DNA of 64,000 bases from VXNE01 sp963664635 (GCA_963664635.1 OY761542.1:2170001-2234000), one strand, 5' to 3'; numbered from the stretch's first letter, positions 36,001 to 44,472 are shown. A program made the numbers and translations. Notes: generated by a model not told the origin, from the sequence alone.

Positions 36001-36529
36001 TCAGGGTGACTGTCCCTTGGTCGGGAGCGTCGTTGTCAATGATCCATTGTGTTCGCGTCAGCGCCACCCCGCTGTAGTCGCCACCCGATGCGGTGTGTAT
36101 CAGGTAATGTTCCCAGTTCGTGTCCAAATGGTCGTCCTCTGCGGCCGTCACCGTCACGCGCTGGGCCGTGTTCCAGTCCGACGTCGTGAACCTCAACGAG
36201 GCCGGGTTCCAGGTCACCCCGGCTCTTTCCGCACCGGTCGCCCGCCCTGTGATGCTCACTGTCACCGTGTCCGTCGGCTGCGTCGCCAGCGCCACCGTGT
36301 AGCTTGCGCTGCCGCCCTCGTCCACCTGCACCTGAGACGGCGGCAGCACCAGCCCGGGTGTTTGGGCCTCGGCGGGGAACGCCAGGACTCCTGCAGGGAA
36401 GCAGCAAAAAAGGACAAGAGCAGACGGGAGCGGAATCCGCCCTTCGGGGCGAGGCGCATGCCCGAACCGTCCATCTCGGGTGCGCCATAGAACGAAGTTG
36501 CCACAAGCACTTACCGCATGCGGAGACAC
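30026..36529 (-). CDS. giant exported repeat protein with Ig-like and Calx-beta domains
   Basis: This 2167-aa protein is probably extracellular or surface-attached. A signal-like segment (PLPSALVLFCCFPAGVLAF, cleaved near AEAQ) lies 32-57 residues from the chosen start. The true start may be a little inside. Order: two or three Calx-beta-type domains, nine Ig-like repeats of about 96 aa (GVPxKINSxTAxTATFxWSE, then TGGxKGAF and VSATATWDAAAP), two more Calx-beta domains, a PKD/Ig domain, then four modules with FVRVLNHSDVGG/FNPGSK-type motifs and a fibronectin-like end. Calx-beta acidic loops (DDDGDDETF) suggest calcium binding. No LPxTG or T9SS signal was seen. An adhesin or matrix role is inference. 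The gene is GC-rich and its central repeats are near-identical DNA. Confidence 0.82.
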   Translation of the reverse strand: MSPHAVSACGNFVLWRTRDGRFGHAPRPEGRIPLPSALVLFCCFPAGVLAFPAEAQTPGLVLPPSQVQVDEGGSASYTVALATQPTDTVTVSITGRATGAERAGVTWNPASLRFTTSDWNTAQRVTVTAAEDDHLDTNWEHYLIHTASGGDYSGVALTRTQWIIDNDAPDQGTVTLTPVAQEVTEGEPLQFFAHLDPPTVAEWNHPGAPSIKFTSRVGDFVRTTLPGASRTPNPGISPVMLRAPTIDDGVQEPDGSITASIIGFEWHGYRAGTPSSATIAIRDDDDGVVETRPTVSLTRDPDVTEGQSATFTVTVTPPPTTALAVQLYVHRHLDYVAAGDLGVQSVTVGTSGSASYSVATVNDEVQAPIWGRVYVSVLVGQGYRVVAPYRQTVLVYDDDGPEPKVSIGGVPAKINSRTALTATFSWSEDVTGFAAGDVTVTGGTKGAFTAVDGSSYTLAVTPTGSADVVVTVAANSATVGTHRGPPTPVSATATWDAAAPTVAIGGVPAKINSRTALTATFSWSEDVTGFATGDVTVTGGTKGAFAAVNGSSYTLAVTPTGSADVVVTVAANSVTDGLNAGPASAVSATATWDAAAPTLGITGVPPKINSRTVFTATFTFSEDVTEFVAADVTVTGGAKGAFAGNGRSYSLAVTPSGSADVVVTVAADAATDGLNTGPASAVSATATWDAAAPTLGITGVPPKINSRTVFTATFTFSEDVTEFVAADVTVTGGAKGAFAGNGRSYSLAVTPSGSADVVVTVAADAATDGLNTGPASAVSATATWDAAAPTLGITGVPPKINSRTVFTATFTFSEDVTEFVAADVTVTGGAKGAFAAATASSYTLAVTPAGGADVVVTVAADAATDGGNTGPASAVSATATWDAAAPAVSISGVPATINSTTAFTATFAWSEDVTGFVAADVTVTGGTKGAFSGSGRSYALAVTPTDGSNVTVEVAADAATDGLNTGPASAVSATATWDAAAPAVSITGVPPKIDSTAALTVTFAWSEDVTGFATGDVTVTGGAKGAFTAATASSYTLAVTPAGGADVVVTVAADAATDGGNTGPASAVSATATWDAAAPAVSISGVPATINSTTALTATFAWSEDVTGFVAADVTVTGGTKGAFSGSGRSYALAVTPTDGSNVTVEVAADAATDGLNTGPASAVSATATWDAAAPTVSIGGVPATIGSTAALGVTFAWSQDVTGFAAGDVAVTGGTKGAFTGSGRSYALAVTPAGAADVVVTVAADAATDGGGNTGPAAAVSATAAWDTPTVATLTIGNASATEGDALTFAVTLDRAVSGGLTVTPTFTDGTAAKGIDYTENNAALAFAGTAGETRTFTVATTDDDLIEGDETFTVGLAVSGTTETVAATDTGTGTITDDEPTSSRTVRLSITPNPVDEGNSATITAWLSATLPHDVTIPLSSTPGAAESGDYGVPAGITVAGGAGTGTGTVVTVADDDGDDETFTVALGALPDGLAPGTPSSVGMTIRDRTPPSNHPPTVTASCAPCEVSPGGSARLTATASDEDGDPLTYSWSAARGGFSGPADEPAATWRAPTHLARYEIRVEVSDGQGGFASATVEITVTGPETVWYLPSMSDPTLQGFVRVLNHSDVGGTATVTATDDTGVEYEPLTLALGPRQAVPFNSDDLEAGNPDKGLTGATGVGTGGWRLAIESDDLDIEALAYLRTADGFVTGMNAVAAWEDGTLEIPTFNPGSKVDQTSLLRLVNPTDAEAAATVAGVDDAGLSPGAPVLLTLPAKSACTVDAAQLESGTGLACGALQDGLGDGTGKWRLTVASDAALVAMSLLENPAGHLTNLSGKAAEHRDGPWHVDLFPAASDPLGRQGFVRVTNRSNVEGRVTILAYDDSNVRYDTLRLNLGAGESKHFNSDDLELGNRAKGLTGRTGAGRGTWRLRMHSGLRIDANAYVRTVDGFLTAMQARAPAAGSAHRVAFFNPGSNEDQVSVLRLVNQSSSDAEVLIDGTDDMGRRPGSTVQVLVPATDAVELTAVELESGEADAIVSGALGDGAGKWRLRVESIRTAAVLSLLSSPGGHLTNLSHADGERGLGPLPAAIPLPAAILPAPETVTLESPASRELRGRWSAVEGARYDVELMRDGVANEDRSLTRARNTTLTFRWIYLLPGTYAIRARSVNEDRVGGPWRVSEEVVLD
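32719..35317 (-). repeat. nine tandem ~288-bp repeats coding Ig-like domains
   Basis: The array spans about 2.6 kb inside the giant gene. CCTCGAGTTG recurs at 34121, 34409 and 34697, exactly 288 bp apart, in three copies that are almost identical. Copies 6-8 form a higher-order unit, since the segment CGCTGCCGGAGAACGCGCC recurs 579 bp apart (33147 and 33726). Outer copies are more diverged. This pattern indicates recent unequal exchange. Confidence 0.9.
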
Positions 36530-36595
36530 TACCTCATGGGAACGAGCTCATGGAACGGAGTGTAGTACAGGACAACACTGGAGTTTGCGGTGCTT

Positions 36596-37480
36596 TCATG
36601 CGTGGATGCGTTCCGGCCGCGCGTAGATGTTGAAGCGCTCGGCCTTGAGGAATCCCGCCAGGGTGATGCCCTGGTCCTCGGCCAACTCGACGGCGAGGCT
36701 GGACGGGGGGCCGATCGACGCGACCAGCGGCGTACCCGCGACCGCTGCCTTCTGCAGCAGCTCGAAGCTCGCCCGCCCGCTCAGCAGGATGCCGTGCCCG
36801 GCGAGGCCGCCCTCGGCCAGGTAGGATCCGGCAAGCTTGTCGAAGGCGTTGTGGCGTCCGATGTCCTCGCGGACGCGCAGGATCCCGCCCCTGGCGTCGA
36901 AGCTCGCGGTCGCGTGCAGGCCGCCGGTGCGGGCGAACTCGGTCTGTCTGCTCCGCAGCGCCGCAGGCAGCCGCTGGAGGGTGGCCGCCCGGATCGAGAA
37001 CGGCGTGTGGCTCCGGTCGGGCACGTGGATGCGCACGGCGTCCAGCGACGCCTTGCCGCACACGCCGCAGCTCGAGGTCGTGTAGAAGTGCCGCAGGAGA
37101 CCGCCGGGGTCCACGGCGACAGCGTCGGCGAGTTCCACGCGCACGACGTTGCGGATGCCCTTGTCGGGGCTCGGCGGGCCGCAGGGCTCGACCAGACGCA
37201 CGTCCTGGTCGGCCGACACGATGCCCTCGCCGGCCAGGAACCCGACCGCCAGTTCCTCGTCGTTGCCGGGGGTGCGCATCGTGATGGAGATGCTCTGCTC
37301 CACGCGGCGGTCGCCGTCGCGGTAGGACAGCCGGATCTCCAGGGGCTCCTCGATGGTGACGACATCGGAGCCGGTGCGCCGGCCGGCATCGTCGGCGACG
37401 GCCTCGACGTCGATCCGCAGACTGGCCGGGGGGGCCTCGAAGGCCTCGATGGCGGGTTTGGTCCGGTTCCCGCGGGTCAT
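36596..37480 (-). CDS. fdhD: formate dehydrogenase accessory sulfurtransferase FdhD
   Basis: This 294-aa protein transfers sulfur to the molybdenum cofactor of formate dehydrogenase. The essential cysteine pair is in TTSSCGVCGKASLDAV. REDIGRHNAFDKL and LSGRASFELLQKAAVAG are further conserved segments. The ATG at 37480 overlaps the stop of the alpha-subunit gene by 4 nt, so it is the last gene of the fds operon. A very long open frame through this region is antisense-like read-through of the upstream gene and not real. Confidence 0.92.
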   Translation of the reverse strand: MTRGNRTKPAIEAFEAPPASLRIDVEAVADDAGRRTGSDVVTIEEPLEIRLSYRDGDRRVEQSISITMRTPGNDEELAVGFLAGEGIVSADQDVRLVEPCGPPSPDKGIRNVVRVELADAVAVDPGGLLRHFYTTSSCGVCGKASLDAVRIHVPDRSHTPFSIRAATLQRLPAALRSRQTEFARTGGLHATASFDARGGILRVREDIGRHNAFDKLAGSYLAEGGLAGHGILLSGRASFELLQKAAVAGTPLVASIGPPSSLAVELAEDQGITLAGFLKAERFNIYARPERIHA

Positions 37481-40320
37481 CCCGCCGGCAGGAGGTCGAT
37501 CTGCTCGGTGGTCCGGCTGTGGAATTCCTCCTGCCATGGCGAACGGTGGTTCGCCGGCCGTATCTCCACGGCGGTCACCTTGTACTCGGGACAGTTCGTC
37601 GCCCAGTCGGAGAGGTTCGTCGTCACGACGTTCGTGCCCGTGGAAGGATGGTGGAACGTCGTGTAGACGACGCCCGGCACCACCCGCTCGGTCACCTCGG
37701 CGCGCAGCGTGATCTCGCCCATGCGGCTGGTCACCGAGACCCAGTCGTCGGTGCGTATGCCGCGCAATTCGGCGTCCGCCGGATGCACCTCGAGGCGATC
37801 CTCGTCGAGCCACTCGACGTTCTCGGTACGCCGCGTCTGCGCGCCCACGTTGTACTGGGTGAGGATGCGACCGGTGGTCAGGAGAAGCGGGAACTTCCGG
37901 TTCGCCTTCTCCTCGGTGGGCTGGTACTCCGTGAGCACGAAGAGCCCCTTGCCGCGCACGAACTCCTCGCGGTGCATGACCGGCGTACCCTCCGGGGCCG
38001 CGTCGTTGCAGGGCCACTGGACGCTGCCGACGCGGTCGAGCAGGTCGAACGAGACGCCCGCGAACGTGGGCGTGAGGGACGCGATCTCGTCCATGATCTC
38101 GTGCGCGGAGCCGTACTCCATGGGATAGCCGAGGGCCCGCGTCAGCGCCTGTGTCGTCTCCCACTCCGCCATGCCGGTCTTCGGCGGCATGACCGGGCGC
38201 ACGCGGTTGATGCGCCGTTCGGCGTTGGTGAACGTGCCGTCCTTCTCGAGGAAGGAGGTGCCCGGGAAGAAGACGTGGGCGAACTTGGCCGTCTCGTTCA
38301 GGAACAGGTCCTGGACGATGACGCACTCCATCGCGGTCAGGGCTTCTTCCACGTGCTGCGTGTTCGGGTCGGACTGGGCGATGTCCTCGCCCTGGATGTA
38401 GATGCCCCTGAACCGCCCCGCGCAGGCGGCGTCCAGCATGTTCGGGATGCGGAACCCCGGTTCCGGGTCGATCCGCGTGTCCCACGCCTGCTCGAACGTC
38501 GCGCGCGCGTCGTCGTCCGTGATCATGCGGTAGCCCGGGAGTTCGTGGGGGAACGACCCCATGTCGCAGGCGCCCTGGACGTTGTTCTGCCCCCGCAGCG
38601 GGTTGACGCCGACGCCCGGACGGCCGATGTTGCCGGTCGCCATGGCGAGGTTGGCCATGGCCATGACCATGGTCGAGCCCTGGCTGTGCTCGGTGACGCC
38701 GAGACCGTAGTAAATGGCGGCGTTCGGCGCGGTGGCGTAGGCGCGGGCGGCGGCGCGGATGTCTTCGGCGGGCACCCCGGTCACCTCGGCGACGCTTTCG
38801 GGTGCGTTCTCCGGCGCGGCGGCGAACTCGAGCCACTCCCGGAACGATTCGACGTCGCAGCGGTCGTTGACGAACTCCTCGTCCAGCAGCCCTTCGGTGA
38901 CGACGACATGCGCGAACGCGTTCATGAGCGGCACGTTGGTGCCGGGCAGGAGCGGCAGATGGAGGTCGGCCTCGACGTGCGGCGAGCGCACCAGGTCGAT
39001 GCGACGGGGATCCGCGATGATGAGTTTCGCCGGCGGCTTTCCCGGATTGTCTTGGCGCAGGCGCCGCTTCATGCGGGACGCGAACACCGGGTGCCCTTCG
39101 GTGGGATTCGCGCCGATGACCACGATCGTGTCCGCATGGTCCACCGAGTCGAAGTTCTGGGTGCCGGCGGACGTCCCGTAGGTCTGCTTCAGGCCGTATC
39201 CGGTCGGCGAGTGGCACACGCGCGCGCAGGTGTCGACGTTGTTGTTGCCGAACGTGGTCCGGACCATCTTCTGGATGACCCAGACCTCCTCGTTGGTGCA
39301 GCGGGAGGACGTGATGGCCCCGATGGCGCCGACGCCGTGCTCGCCCTGGATCTCCCGCAGGCGGCGGGCCGCGAAAGCGACCGCTTCCTCCCACGGCACG
39401 GCGCGCCACGGGTCCGTGATGCGCTCGCGGATCATCGGTTCCAGGATCCGTTCCCGGTGGTGCGCGTACCCCCAGGCGAAGCGGCCCTTCACGCAGGAGT
39501 GGCCGTGGTTGGCCTTGCCGTCCTTGTCCGGCGTCATGCGCACGACCTGGTCGCCCTTGATCTCCGCCTTGAACGAGCAGCCGACGCCGCAGTAGGCGCA
39601 GGTGGTCTTGACGACGCGGTCGGGCACGCCGTGGTCGATGACGGACTTCTCCATCAGGGTCGCGGTGGGGCAGGCTTGCACGCACGCGCCGCAGGAGACG
39701 CACTCGGAGGAGAAGAAGTCGTCCGCGCCCGTCTTGACGGAGGCGTCGAAGCCGCGGCCGTCGATGGTCAGGGCGAAGGTGCCCTGGACCTCGTCGCAGG
39801 CGCGCACGCAGCGCGAGCAGACGATGCACTTGGACGGATCGAAGGCGAAGTAGGGGTTCGAGGTGTCCGCCGGGACATCGAGGTGGTCGGCGCCGCCGGC
39901 ATAGCGCACCTCGCGCAGGCCGACGGCACCCGCCATGTCCTGCAGTTCACAGTCGCCGTTCGCGGAGCACGTCAGGCAGTCGAGCGGGTGGTCGGAGATA
40001 TAGAGTTCCATGACGCCGCGGCGCATCTTCGCGATCGTCTCGCTCTGGGTGCGCACGGCCATGCCCGCGGCGACCGGCTCCGTGCAGGACGCGTGCAGGC
40101 CGCGGCGGCCTTCCACCTCGACCAGGCAGAGCCGGCACGAGCCGAACGCCGCGAGGCTGTCGGTGGCGCAGAGCTTGGGCACGGGAATTCCGGCCTCGAC
40201 GGCGGCGCGCATGATCGACGTGCCGGCGGGAACGGTCACGGCGGCGCCGTCGACCGTCAGGGTGACGGTCTCCGTGGCCCCGGATGGGGGTGTCCCGTAG
40301 TCGTGGTCCGCGATTCTCAT
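37477..40320 (-). CDS. fdsA: NAD-dependent formate dehydrogenase, catalytic alpha subunit
   Basis: This 947-aa molybdenum/bis-MGD enzyme oxidises formate to CO2. The N-terminal [2Fe-2S] domain has CATDSLAAFGSCRLCLVEVE, then the His-Cys cluster region HPLDCLTCSANGDCELQ. Two [4Fe-4S] sets follow (CIVCSRCVRAC, CVSCGACVQAC), then the proximal cluster CAYCGVGC. The Mo ligand is C369 in CARVCHSPTGYG, a cysteine and not selenocysteine. No in-frame TGA is present. It lies between the beta subunit and fdhD. The complex would reduce NAD+ through the FMN-bearing beta subunit. Confidence 0.93.
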   Translation of the reverse strand: MRIADHDYGTPPSGATETVTLTVDGAAVTVPAGTSIMRAAVEAGIPVPKLCATDSLAAFGSCRLCLVEVEGRRGLHASCTEPVAAGMAVRTQSETIAKMRRGVMELYISDHPLDCLTCSANGDCELQDMAGAVGLREVRYAGGADHLDVPADTSNPYFAFDPSKCIVCSRCVRACDEVQGTFALTIDGRGFDASVKTGADDFFSSECVSCGACVQACPTATLMEKSVIDHGVPDRVVKTTCAYCGVGCSFKAEIKGDQVVRMTPDKDGKANHGHSCVKGRFAWGYAHHRERILEPMIRERITDPWRAVPWEEAVAFAARRLREIQGEHGVGAIGAITSSRCTNEEVWVIQKMVRTTFGNNNVDTCARVCHSPTGYGLKQTYGTSAGTQNFDSVDHADTIVVIGANPTEGHPVFASRMKRRLRQDNPGKPPAKLIIADPRRIDLVRSPHVEADLHLPLLPGTNVPLMNAFAHVVVTEGLLDEEFVNDRCDVESFREWLEFAAAPENAPESVAEVTGVPAEDIRAAARAYATAPNAAIYYGLGVTEHSQGSTMVMAMANLAMATGNIGRPGVGVNPLRGQNNVQGACDMGSFPHELPGYRMITDDDARATFEQAWDTRIDPEPGFRIPNMLDAACAGRFRGIYIQGEDIAQSDPNTQHVEEALTAMECVIVQDLFLNETAKFAHVFFPGTSFLEKDGTFTNAERRINRVRPVMPPKTGMAEWETTQALTRALGYPMEYGSAHEIMDEIASLTPTFAGVSFDLLDRVGSVQWPCNDAAPEGTPVMHREEFVRGKGLFVLTEYQPTEEKANRKFPLLLTTGRILTQYNVGAQTRRTENVEWLDEDRLEVHPADAELRGIRTDDWVSVTSRMGEITLRAEVTERVVPGVVYTTFHHPSTGTNVVTTNLSDWATNCPEYKVTAVEIRPANHRSPWQEEFHSRTTEQIDLLPAG

Positions 40321-40350
40321 GTGCGTATTCTCACCGACGCCGGCGTCGTC

Positions 40351-41763
40351 TCAACCGCCGCCGTGGGCCAGACCGAGCGCGCTACGCACGGGGATGGGCG
40401 TCATGCCGCCCATCTGGCACAGGCTGGCGTGCTCCATGACGTCGCACAGGTCGGCAATCATAGCCAATTCCACGTCCGGGCGTTCGCTCGCGATGAGGGC
40501 CTCGACGGTCTCCTTGCCGCGTACCGCGCCGATCCGGCAGGGCGTGCACTTGCCGCACGATTCGTGGGCACAGAAGGCGAACGCGTAGTGCGCCTGCCGG
40601 ACCAGGTCCACGGTGTCGTCGAACACCACGATGCCGCCGTGGCCGACGCCGGCGCCGATCCCGGCGAGCGCCTCGTAGGTCATCGGCGTGTCGAGCTGCG
40701 CTCCGGCAAGGTACGCGCCGAGCGGGCCGCCGACCTGGACCGCGCCGACGGCGCGCCCGGTGCGCGTGCCGCCGCCCCAGTCCTCGATCAGTTCGCGCAG
40801 GGGCAGGCCGAACGGCAACTCGATGAGGCCGCCGCGTTCCACGTTGCCCGCGAGCTGGAAGGTCATGGTCCCCGTGGAACGTCCGACGCCGAGCTCCGCG
40901 TATGCCGCCCCGCCGTCCTCCAGGATGGCGGGAACGGCGCACAGGGTGATGACGTTGTGCACGAGGGTGGGCCTGCCGAACAGCCCGGCGATGGCCGGTA
41001 CGGGCGGCTTGACGCGGATCTCGCCGCGCTTGCCCTCGAGGCTCTCGAGCAGCGAGGTCTCCTCGCCGCAGATGTAGGCGCCCGCGCCTACGAAGAGTTC
41101 GATGTCGAAGGACTCGAGCAGCCCGAGCCCGCGGGCGGTGTCGATGGCCCTGGAGAAGATCTCGGCGGCCAGGGGGTACTCGGAGCGCAGGTAGACCACG
41201 CCGGTATCGGCTCCGACCGCATGCCCCGCGATGAGCATGCCCTCGATCAGGCGGAACGGGTCGCCCTCCATGATGAGGCGGTCGGCGAAGGTGCCGGAGT
41301 CGCCCTCGTCGGCGTTCACGACCACGTACTTCCGGTCGGAGGGCGTGTCGTGGACCGTGCGCCACTTGATGTGGGCGGGAAAGCCGGCCCCGCCGCGCCC
41401 GCGCAGCCCGCTCGCTTCGATTTCGGCGAGGATGTCGGCCGGTTCCTGGTCGAGATGGGCTCGCAGCGGCGCGGGGTCGTAGTCGAACGGGTCGATCCGA
41501 CCACAGCGGTCGAAGACCAGCCGCTGTTGGCCTGCCAGGGCCGGAATCTCGTCGGTGGGCCCGATGCGCGCCGCCGCGAGCTGGTCGAGGCTGGCGACCG
41601 GGCCGTAGGCGATGCCGTCTATCTCGATCAGGGGCTCCGCCCAGCAGAGGCCCAGCGACCCGGTGCGGATCACGTCATGGCCCGCGGCGGCAAGCTCGGC
41701 GGCGATGCGGTCCGCTCCGAGCGCGTTGGCGAGGGTCTCGTGGGGGACTTTCGCCAGGCTCAT
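40351..41763 (-). CDS. fdsB: formate dehydrogenase beta subunit, NuoF-like
   Basis: This 470-aa flavin subunit transfers electrons from iron-sulfur clusters to NAD+. It has the FMN/NADH segments GLRGRGGAGFPAHIKWRTV and NADEGDSGTFADR, then GAGAYICGEETSLLESLEG, and the [4Fe-4S] motif ESCGKCTPCRIG. The N-terminal ~100 residues form a thioredoxin-like domain as in FdsB/HoxF. The start at 41763 overlaps the gamma subunit stop by 4 nt. It is followed after 30 nt by the alpha subunit. Confidence 0.92.
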   Translation of the reverse strand: MSLAKVPHETLANALGADRIAAELAAAGHDVIRTGSLGLCWAEPLIEIDGIAYGPVASLDQLAAARIGPTDEIPALAGQQRLVFDRCGRIDPFDYDPAPLRAHLDQEPADILAEIEASGLRGRGGAGFPAHIKWRTVHDTPSDRKYVVVNADEGDSGTFADRLIMEGDPFRLIEGMLIAGHAVGADTGVVYLRSEYPLAAEIFSRAIDTARGLGLLESFDIELFVGAGAYICGEETSLLESLEGKRGEIRVKPPVPAIAGLFGRPTLVHNVITLCAVPAILEDGGAAYAELGVGRSTGTMTFQLAGNVERGGLIELPFGLPLRELIEDWGGGTRTGRAVGAVQVGGPLGAYLAGAQLDTPMTYEALAGIGAGVGHGGIVVFDDTVDLVRQAHYAFAFCAHESCGKCTPCRIGAVRGKETVEALIASERPDVELAMIADLCDVMEHASLCQMGGMTPIPVRSALGLAHGGG

Positions 41764-42197
41764 GGGGCGAGCGCCTCGGGCGTGGCCCGCACGACGACGC
41801 GGTCGTTCACCATCGCGGCCGGACCCGCGGTGCACAGGCCAAGGCAGTACACCGCCTCGAGGCTCACGCTGCCGTCGGGGCTCGTCGCGCCGAGGGCGGC
41901 GCCGAACCGGGCCACCGCCGCGGCCGTGAGTTCGCGAGCGCCCACGGACTGGCACGCCTCGGCCTGGCAGATCCGAATGTGCGCGCGGCCGCGGGGCTCG
42001 GTGTTGAGATCGCCATAGAACCCGACGATGCCACGCACCTCGGCGACGCTCAGGTTGAACGTCTCGGCCACGGCCTCCATGTGGGGACGCTGGACGTAGC
42101 CGAACGCGGCGGCGATTTCCCGCAGTGCGGTGATCGGTCCGCCGATCCGTTGCGTGTGGCGTTCCGCGATCTCGCGGGCCGACGCTGCCTGGTCCAT
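41760..42197 (-). CDS. fdsG: formate dehydrogenase gamma subunit, NuoE-like
   Basis: This 145-aa thioredoxin-like [2Fe-2S] subunit has ligands in CQAEACQSVG and CLGLCTAGPAAM. The helical N-terminus contains LREIAAAFGYVQRPHMEAVA, and FNLSVAEVRGIVGFYGDL follows, as in NuoE/HoxE. The ATG at 42197 is chosen. An earlier in-frame start would add an Arg-rich non-homologous segment. It is the first gene of fdsG-fdsB-fdsA-fdhD. The 115-nt gap before it, after the Ldh gene, should hold the promoter. Confidence 0.9.
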   Translation of the reverse strand: MDQAASAREIAERHTQRIGGPITALREIAAAFGYVQRPHMEAVAETFNLSVAEVRGIVGFYGDLNTEPRGRAHIRICQAEACQSVGARELTAAAVARFGAALGATSPDGSVSLEAVYCLGLCTAGPAAMVNDRVVVRATPEALAP

Positions 42198-42312
42198 TTC
42201 GGAGAAACACGCCCAAAAAGGGCCGCCGACTATAGCATCGCGGCCGGCCCGGACGCCCGGTCGAAGGGGGCGGCGTCGGGTTGCGGCTACTCGGCGACGC
42301 TTCGCGCCGGTC

Positions 42313-43389
42313 TCAGCCGAGGTGGTGCGCGACGCCGAGCTCGGCACACGTCGCGGTGAACCACTCGATCACCTCGGGATGGTAGGGAATGCCGTTCGCC
42401 GAGCGGTCCGCCTCGTCCTCCGCCTCCAGCATGCCGGGATACACGACGCGCTCTTCGCCCGGCGCCGGGCGGCACTCCCGCAACCGCTTGAGGTACGCGT
42501 CCATGTCCGCCTTGAAGGCGTCGGCGTCCGTGAACGCGGCCACGTCGCAGGCGACGAAACTGTGCGCGAAGGCGGTGCGGCGGTCCGGTCCCGCTCCGGT
42601 GCCGCCGAGGACGGTGGTCAATACCTCGACCATCATCATCAGACCGAAACCCTTGTGGGAGCCGATCTCGCGCGTGCCGCCGAGCGGCAGCAACAGGAAG
42701 TTCGGCGGCACCGGCGCCTCTTCCATCACGGGCGCGCCGTCCGCTTCGGCTACCCAGCCCGGCGCGACATTGCCGCCGACGCGCCGCAGGAGGCCGATCT
42801 TGTTGCCGGCGACCGAACTCATCGACGCGTCGAACAGGAAGGGGACCTCCGTCCCCGCCGGGGCCGCGACGCCGATCGGGTTCAGCCCCAGCAGGGGTTC
42901 CGCGCCGAAGGTGGGCGCGACCTGGACGCCGCCGGAAGTCATGGAGATGCCGACCATGTCGTGCGCCAGGGCGCGGTGGGCGTGGTAGGCGGCGGCGCCG
43001 TAGTGCCCGCCGTTGCTGGTGACGGCGAACGCGATCCCGTACTGCTGCGCCCGCTCGATGGCGAGGTCCATCACGGCCGGTCCCACCACGAGGCCGAGCC
43101 CGTTGTCGGAGTCCACGTAGAGCGCCGGCCCGGTGTCCCGCTCGATCTTCCAGTCGGGCGTCGCGTTGATGTGGCCGTTGCGGAAACCGTGGACGTAGGC
43201 CCGCATCATGTTGCTGACGCCGTGGCTCTCGATGCCGCGCACGTCCGCGTAGATCAGCACGTCGGCGGCCTGGACCGCGTCCGTCGCGGGCATGCCGAAG
43301 GCGCCGAACATGTTCTCGACGGTGTGGCGCATGGCGTCCGGTGCGACCCGGACCGCGATGTCGTCCGGGACCTTGAATCGATCGAGCAC
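42313..43389 (-). CDS. Ldh-family NAD(P)-dependent oxidoreductase (malate/L-sulfolactate type)
   Basis: This 358-aa protein belongs to the type 2 malate/L-lactate (ldh) family, which oxidises 2-hydroxyacids with NAD(P) in an unusual non-Rossmann fold. It has ADVRGIESHGVSNMMRAYVH near residue 50, AVTSNGGHYGAAAYHAHRAL with the conserved His, and GLNPIGVAAPAG. Homologues act on malate, sulfolactate, ureidoglycolate or diketogulonate, and the substrate cannot be chosen here. It is upstream of the fds operon on the same strand but separated by 115 nt. Confidence 0.87.
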   Translation of the reverse strand: MLDRFKVPDDIAVRVAPDAMRHTVENMFGAFGMPATDAVQAADVLIYADVRGIESHGVSNMMRAYVHGFRNGHINATPDWKIERDTGPALYVDSDNGLGLVVGPAVMDLAIERAQQYGIAFAVTSNGGHYGAAAYHAHRALAHDMVGISMTSGGVQVAPTFGAEPLLGLNPIGVAAPAGTEVPFLFDASMSSVAGNKIGLLRRVGGNVAPGWVAEADGAPVMEEAPVPPNFLLLPLGGTREIGSHKGFGLMMMVEVLTTVLGGTGAGPDRRTAFAHSFVACDVAAFTDADAFKADMDAYLKRLRECRPAPGEERVVYPGMLEAEDEADRSANGIPYHPEVIEWFTATCAELGVAHHLG

Positions 43390-43569
43390 GGAGTTCTCCT
43401 AGCGTGGAACGGGGGTGGCGGGAGCATAGCGGCCGGCGGCGCCGGTTGCATGTCGGGGCCCGGCGCGCGCCGGTGGGCCACGGCGGTGGTGGGCCGCGTC
43501 TTCCGTGAGCGTGTCGGAGGCTCCGGCGCGGTGCTACCATCCCGCCCGTGAGCGACGCAGGAGGGCGCG

Positions 43570-44400
43570 ATGTCAGGATCAGCAGCGGTTGACGCCGAGG
43601 TTCGTTACCTCAACGCGGAATGGAAGGGGCGTCCGGACGCTCCGCGCATCGGTGACCGGACCTCCCGCCGGTCCAATACCGCGAAGCGCAAGGTGGCCAT
43701 CGACGACGCCCGCGGACGGACGCTCGATCTGGATGCCTCGGGTTTCGTCCTGACGCGGCACGACTCGGCGATCGACGACTTCCACGACGCCGCGCAAGTA
43801 CGCGGCGCCTACTACGGCGAGGTTGGCCGGGTGGTGCGCGAGATGACCGGCGCCGACGCGGTGTTCGTCTACTCGCATACCGTGCGCACCGAGGACACCA
43901 GCGACTTCAACGTGGCCTACGCGCGCTTCGTCCATTGCGACTACTCGCTGGCCGGCGCCGCGGAACGGCGGCGCAACGCGCTCGCCAAGCACCGCGCGGA
44001 GCTCGACCCGGCGCGGCACTGGGAGTTCGCCTGGTACAACACCTGGCAGCCGATCGAGCGCGAGGTGCGCAAGAACCCGCTGGCCGTGATCGATGCGGGC
44101 ACGCTCGATCTGGCGGACGTGATCGACTATTACTACACCGGGTACCAGGGCAAGCCGGGTCCGGAGACGGGCGCGATGGAGGGCGGCGCGCCGTCCTCGA
44201 TGCCGATCTTCAACCCCGCGCAGCGCTTCTTTTACTTCTCGCGGATGCAGACGCACGAGATGATGGTGATCAAGCAGCTCGACACCCGTCGGGACCGGGC
44301 GCGGGGCTGCCCCCACACGTCGTTCGACATCGAGGCGCCGGCGGATGCCCCCGGGCGCCGCAGCATCGAAGTGCGGATGGCCTGCGCCTTCGCGAGCTGA
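43570..44400 (+). CDS. CmcJ/NvfI-family oxidoreductase
   Basis: This 276-aa protein resembles the CmcJ/NvfI/AsaB family of probable 2-oxoglutarate-iron-type enzymes. The diagnostic stretch ARFVHCDYSLAGAAERR is followed by FAWYNTWQPIEREVRKNPLA, a later YYYTGYQGKPG and FYFSRMQTHEMMVIKQLDT. Known members work in fungal meroterpenoid and cephamycin pathways. In bacteria they are often orphan genes. GGAGGGCGCG precedes the ATG. It is divergent from the Ldh gene across 180 nt. Confidence 0.8.
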   Translation: MSGSAAVDAEVRYLNAEWKGRPDAPRIGDRTSRRSNTAKRKVAIDDARGRTLDLDASGFVLTRHDSAIDDFHDAAQVRGAYYGEVGRVVREMTGADAVFVYSHTVRTEDTSDFNVAYARFVHCDYSLAGAAERRRNALAKHRAELDPARHWEFAWYNTWQPIEREVRKNPLAVIDAGTLDLADVIDYYYTGYQGKPGPETGAMEGGAPSSMPIFNPAQRFFYFSRMQTHEMMVIKQLDTRRDRARGCPHTSFDIEAPADAPGRRSIEVRMACAFAS

Positions 44401-44472
44401 CCTCCGCGGGGCCCTGCCTGCCCCGCACGGCGGGAGGGTGGGCTTTGCACCGGCCGCCCTGCATCGGTCGCC

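Noticed and set aside
37477..40320. selenocysteine-containing formate dehydrogenase
   Set aside because: The catalytic position (residue 369) is a TGC cysteine codon and there is no in-frame TGA.
37519..42018. 1499-codon + strand open frame
   Set aside because: Antisense to fdsA-fdsB-fdsG, with low-complexity composition and no domain. The minus-strand genes have full cofactor motifs.
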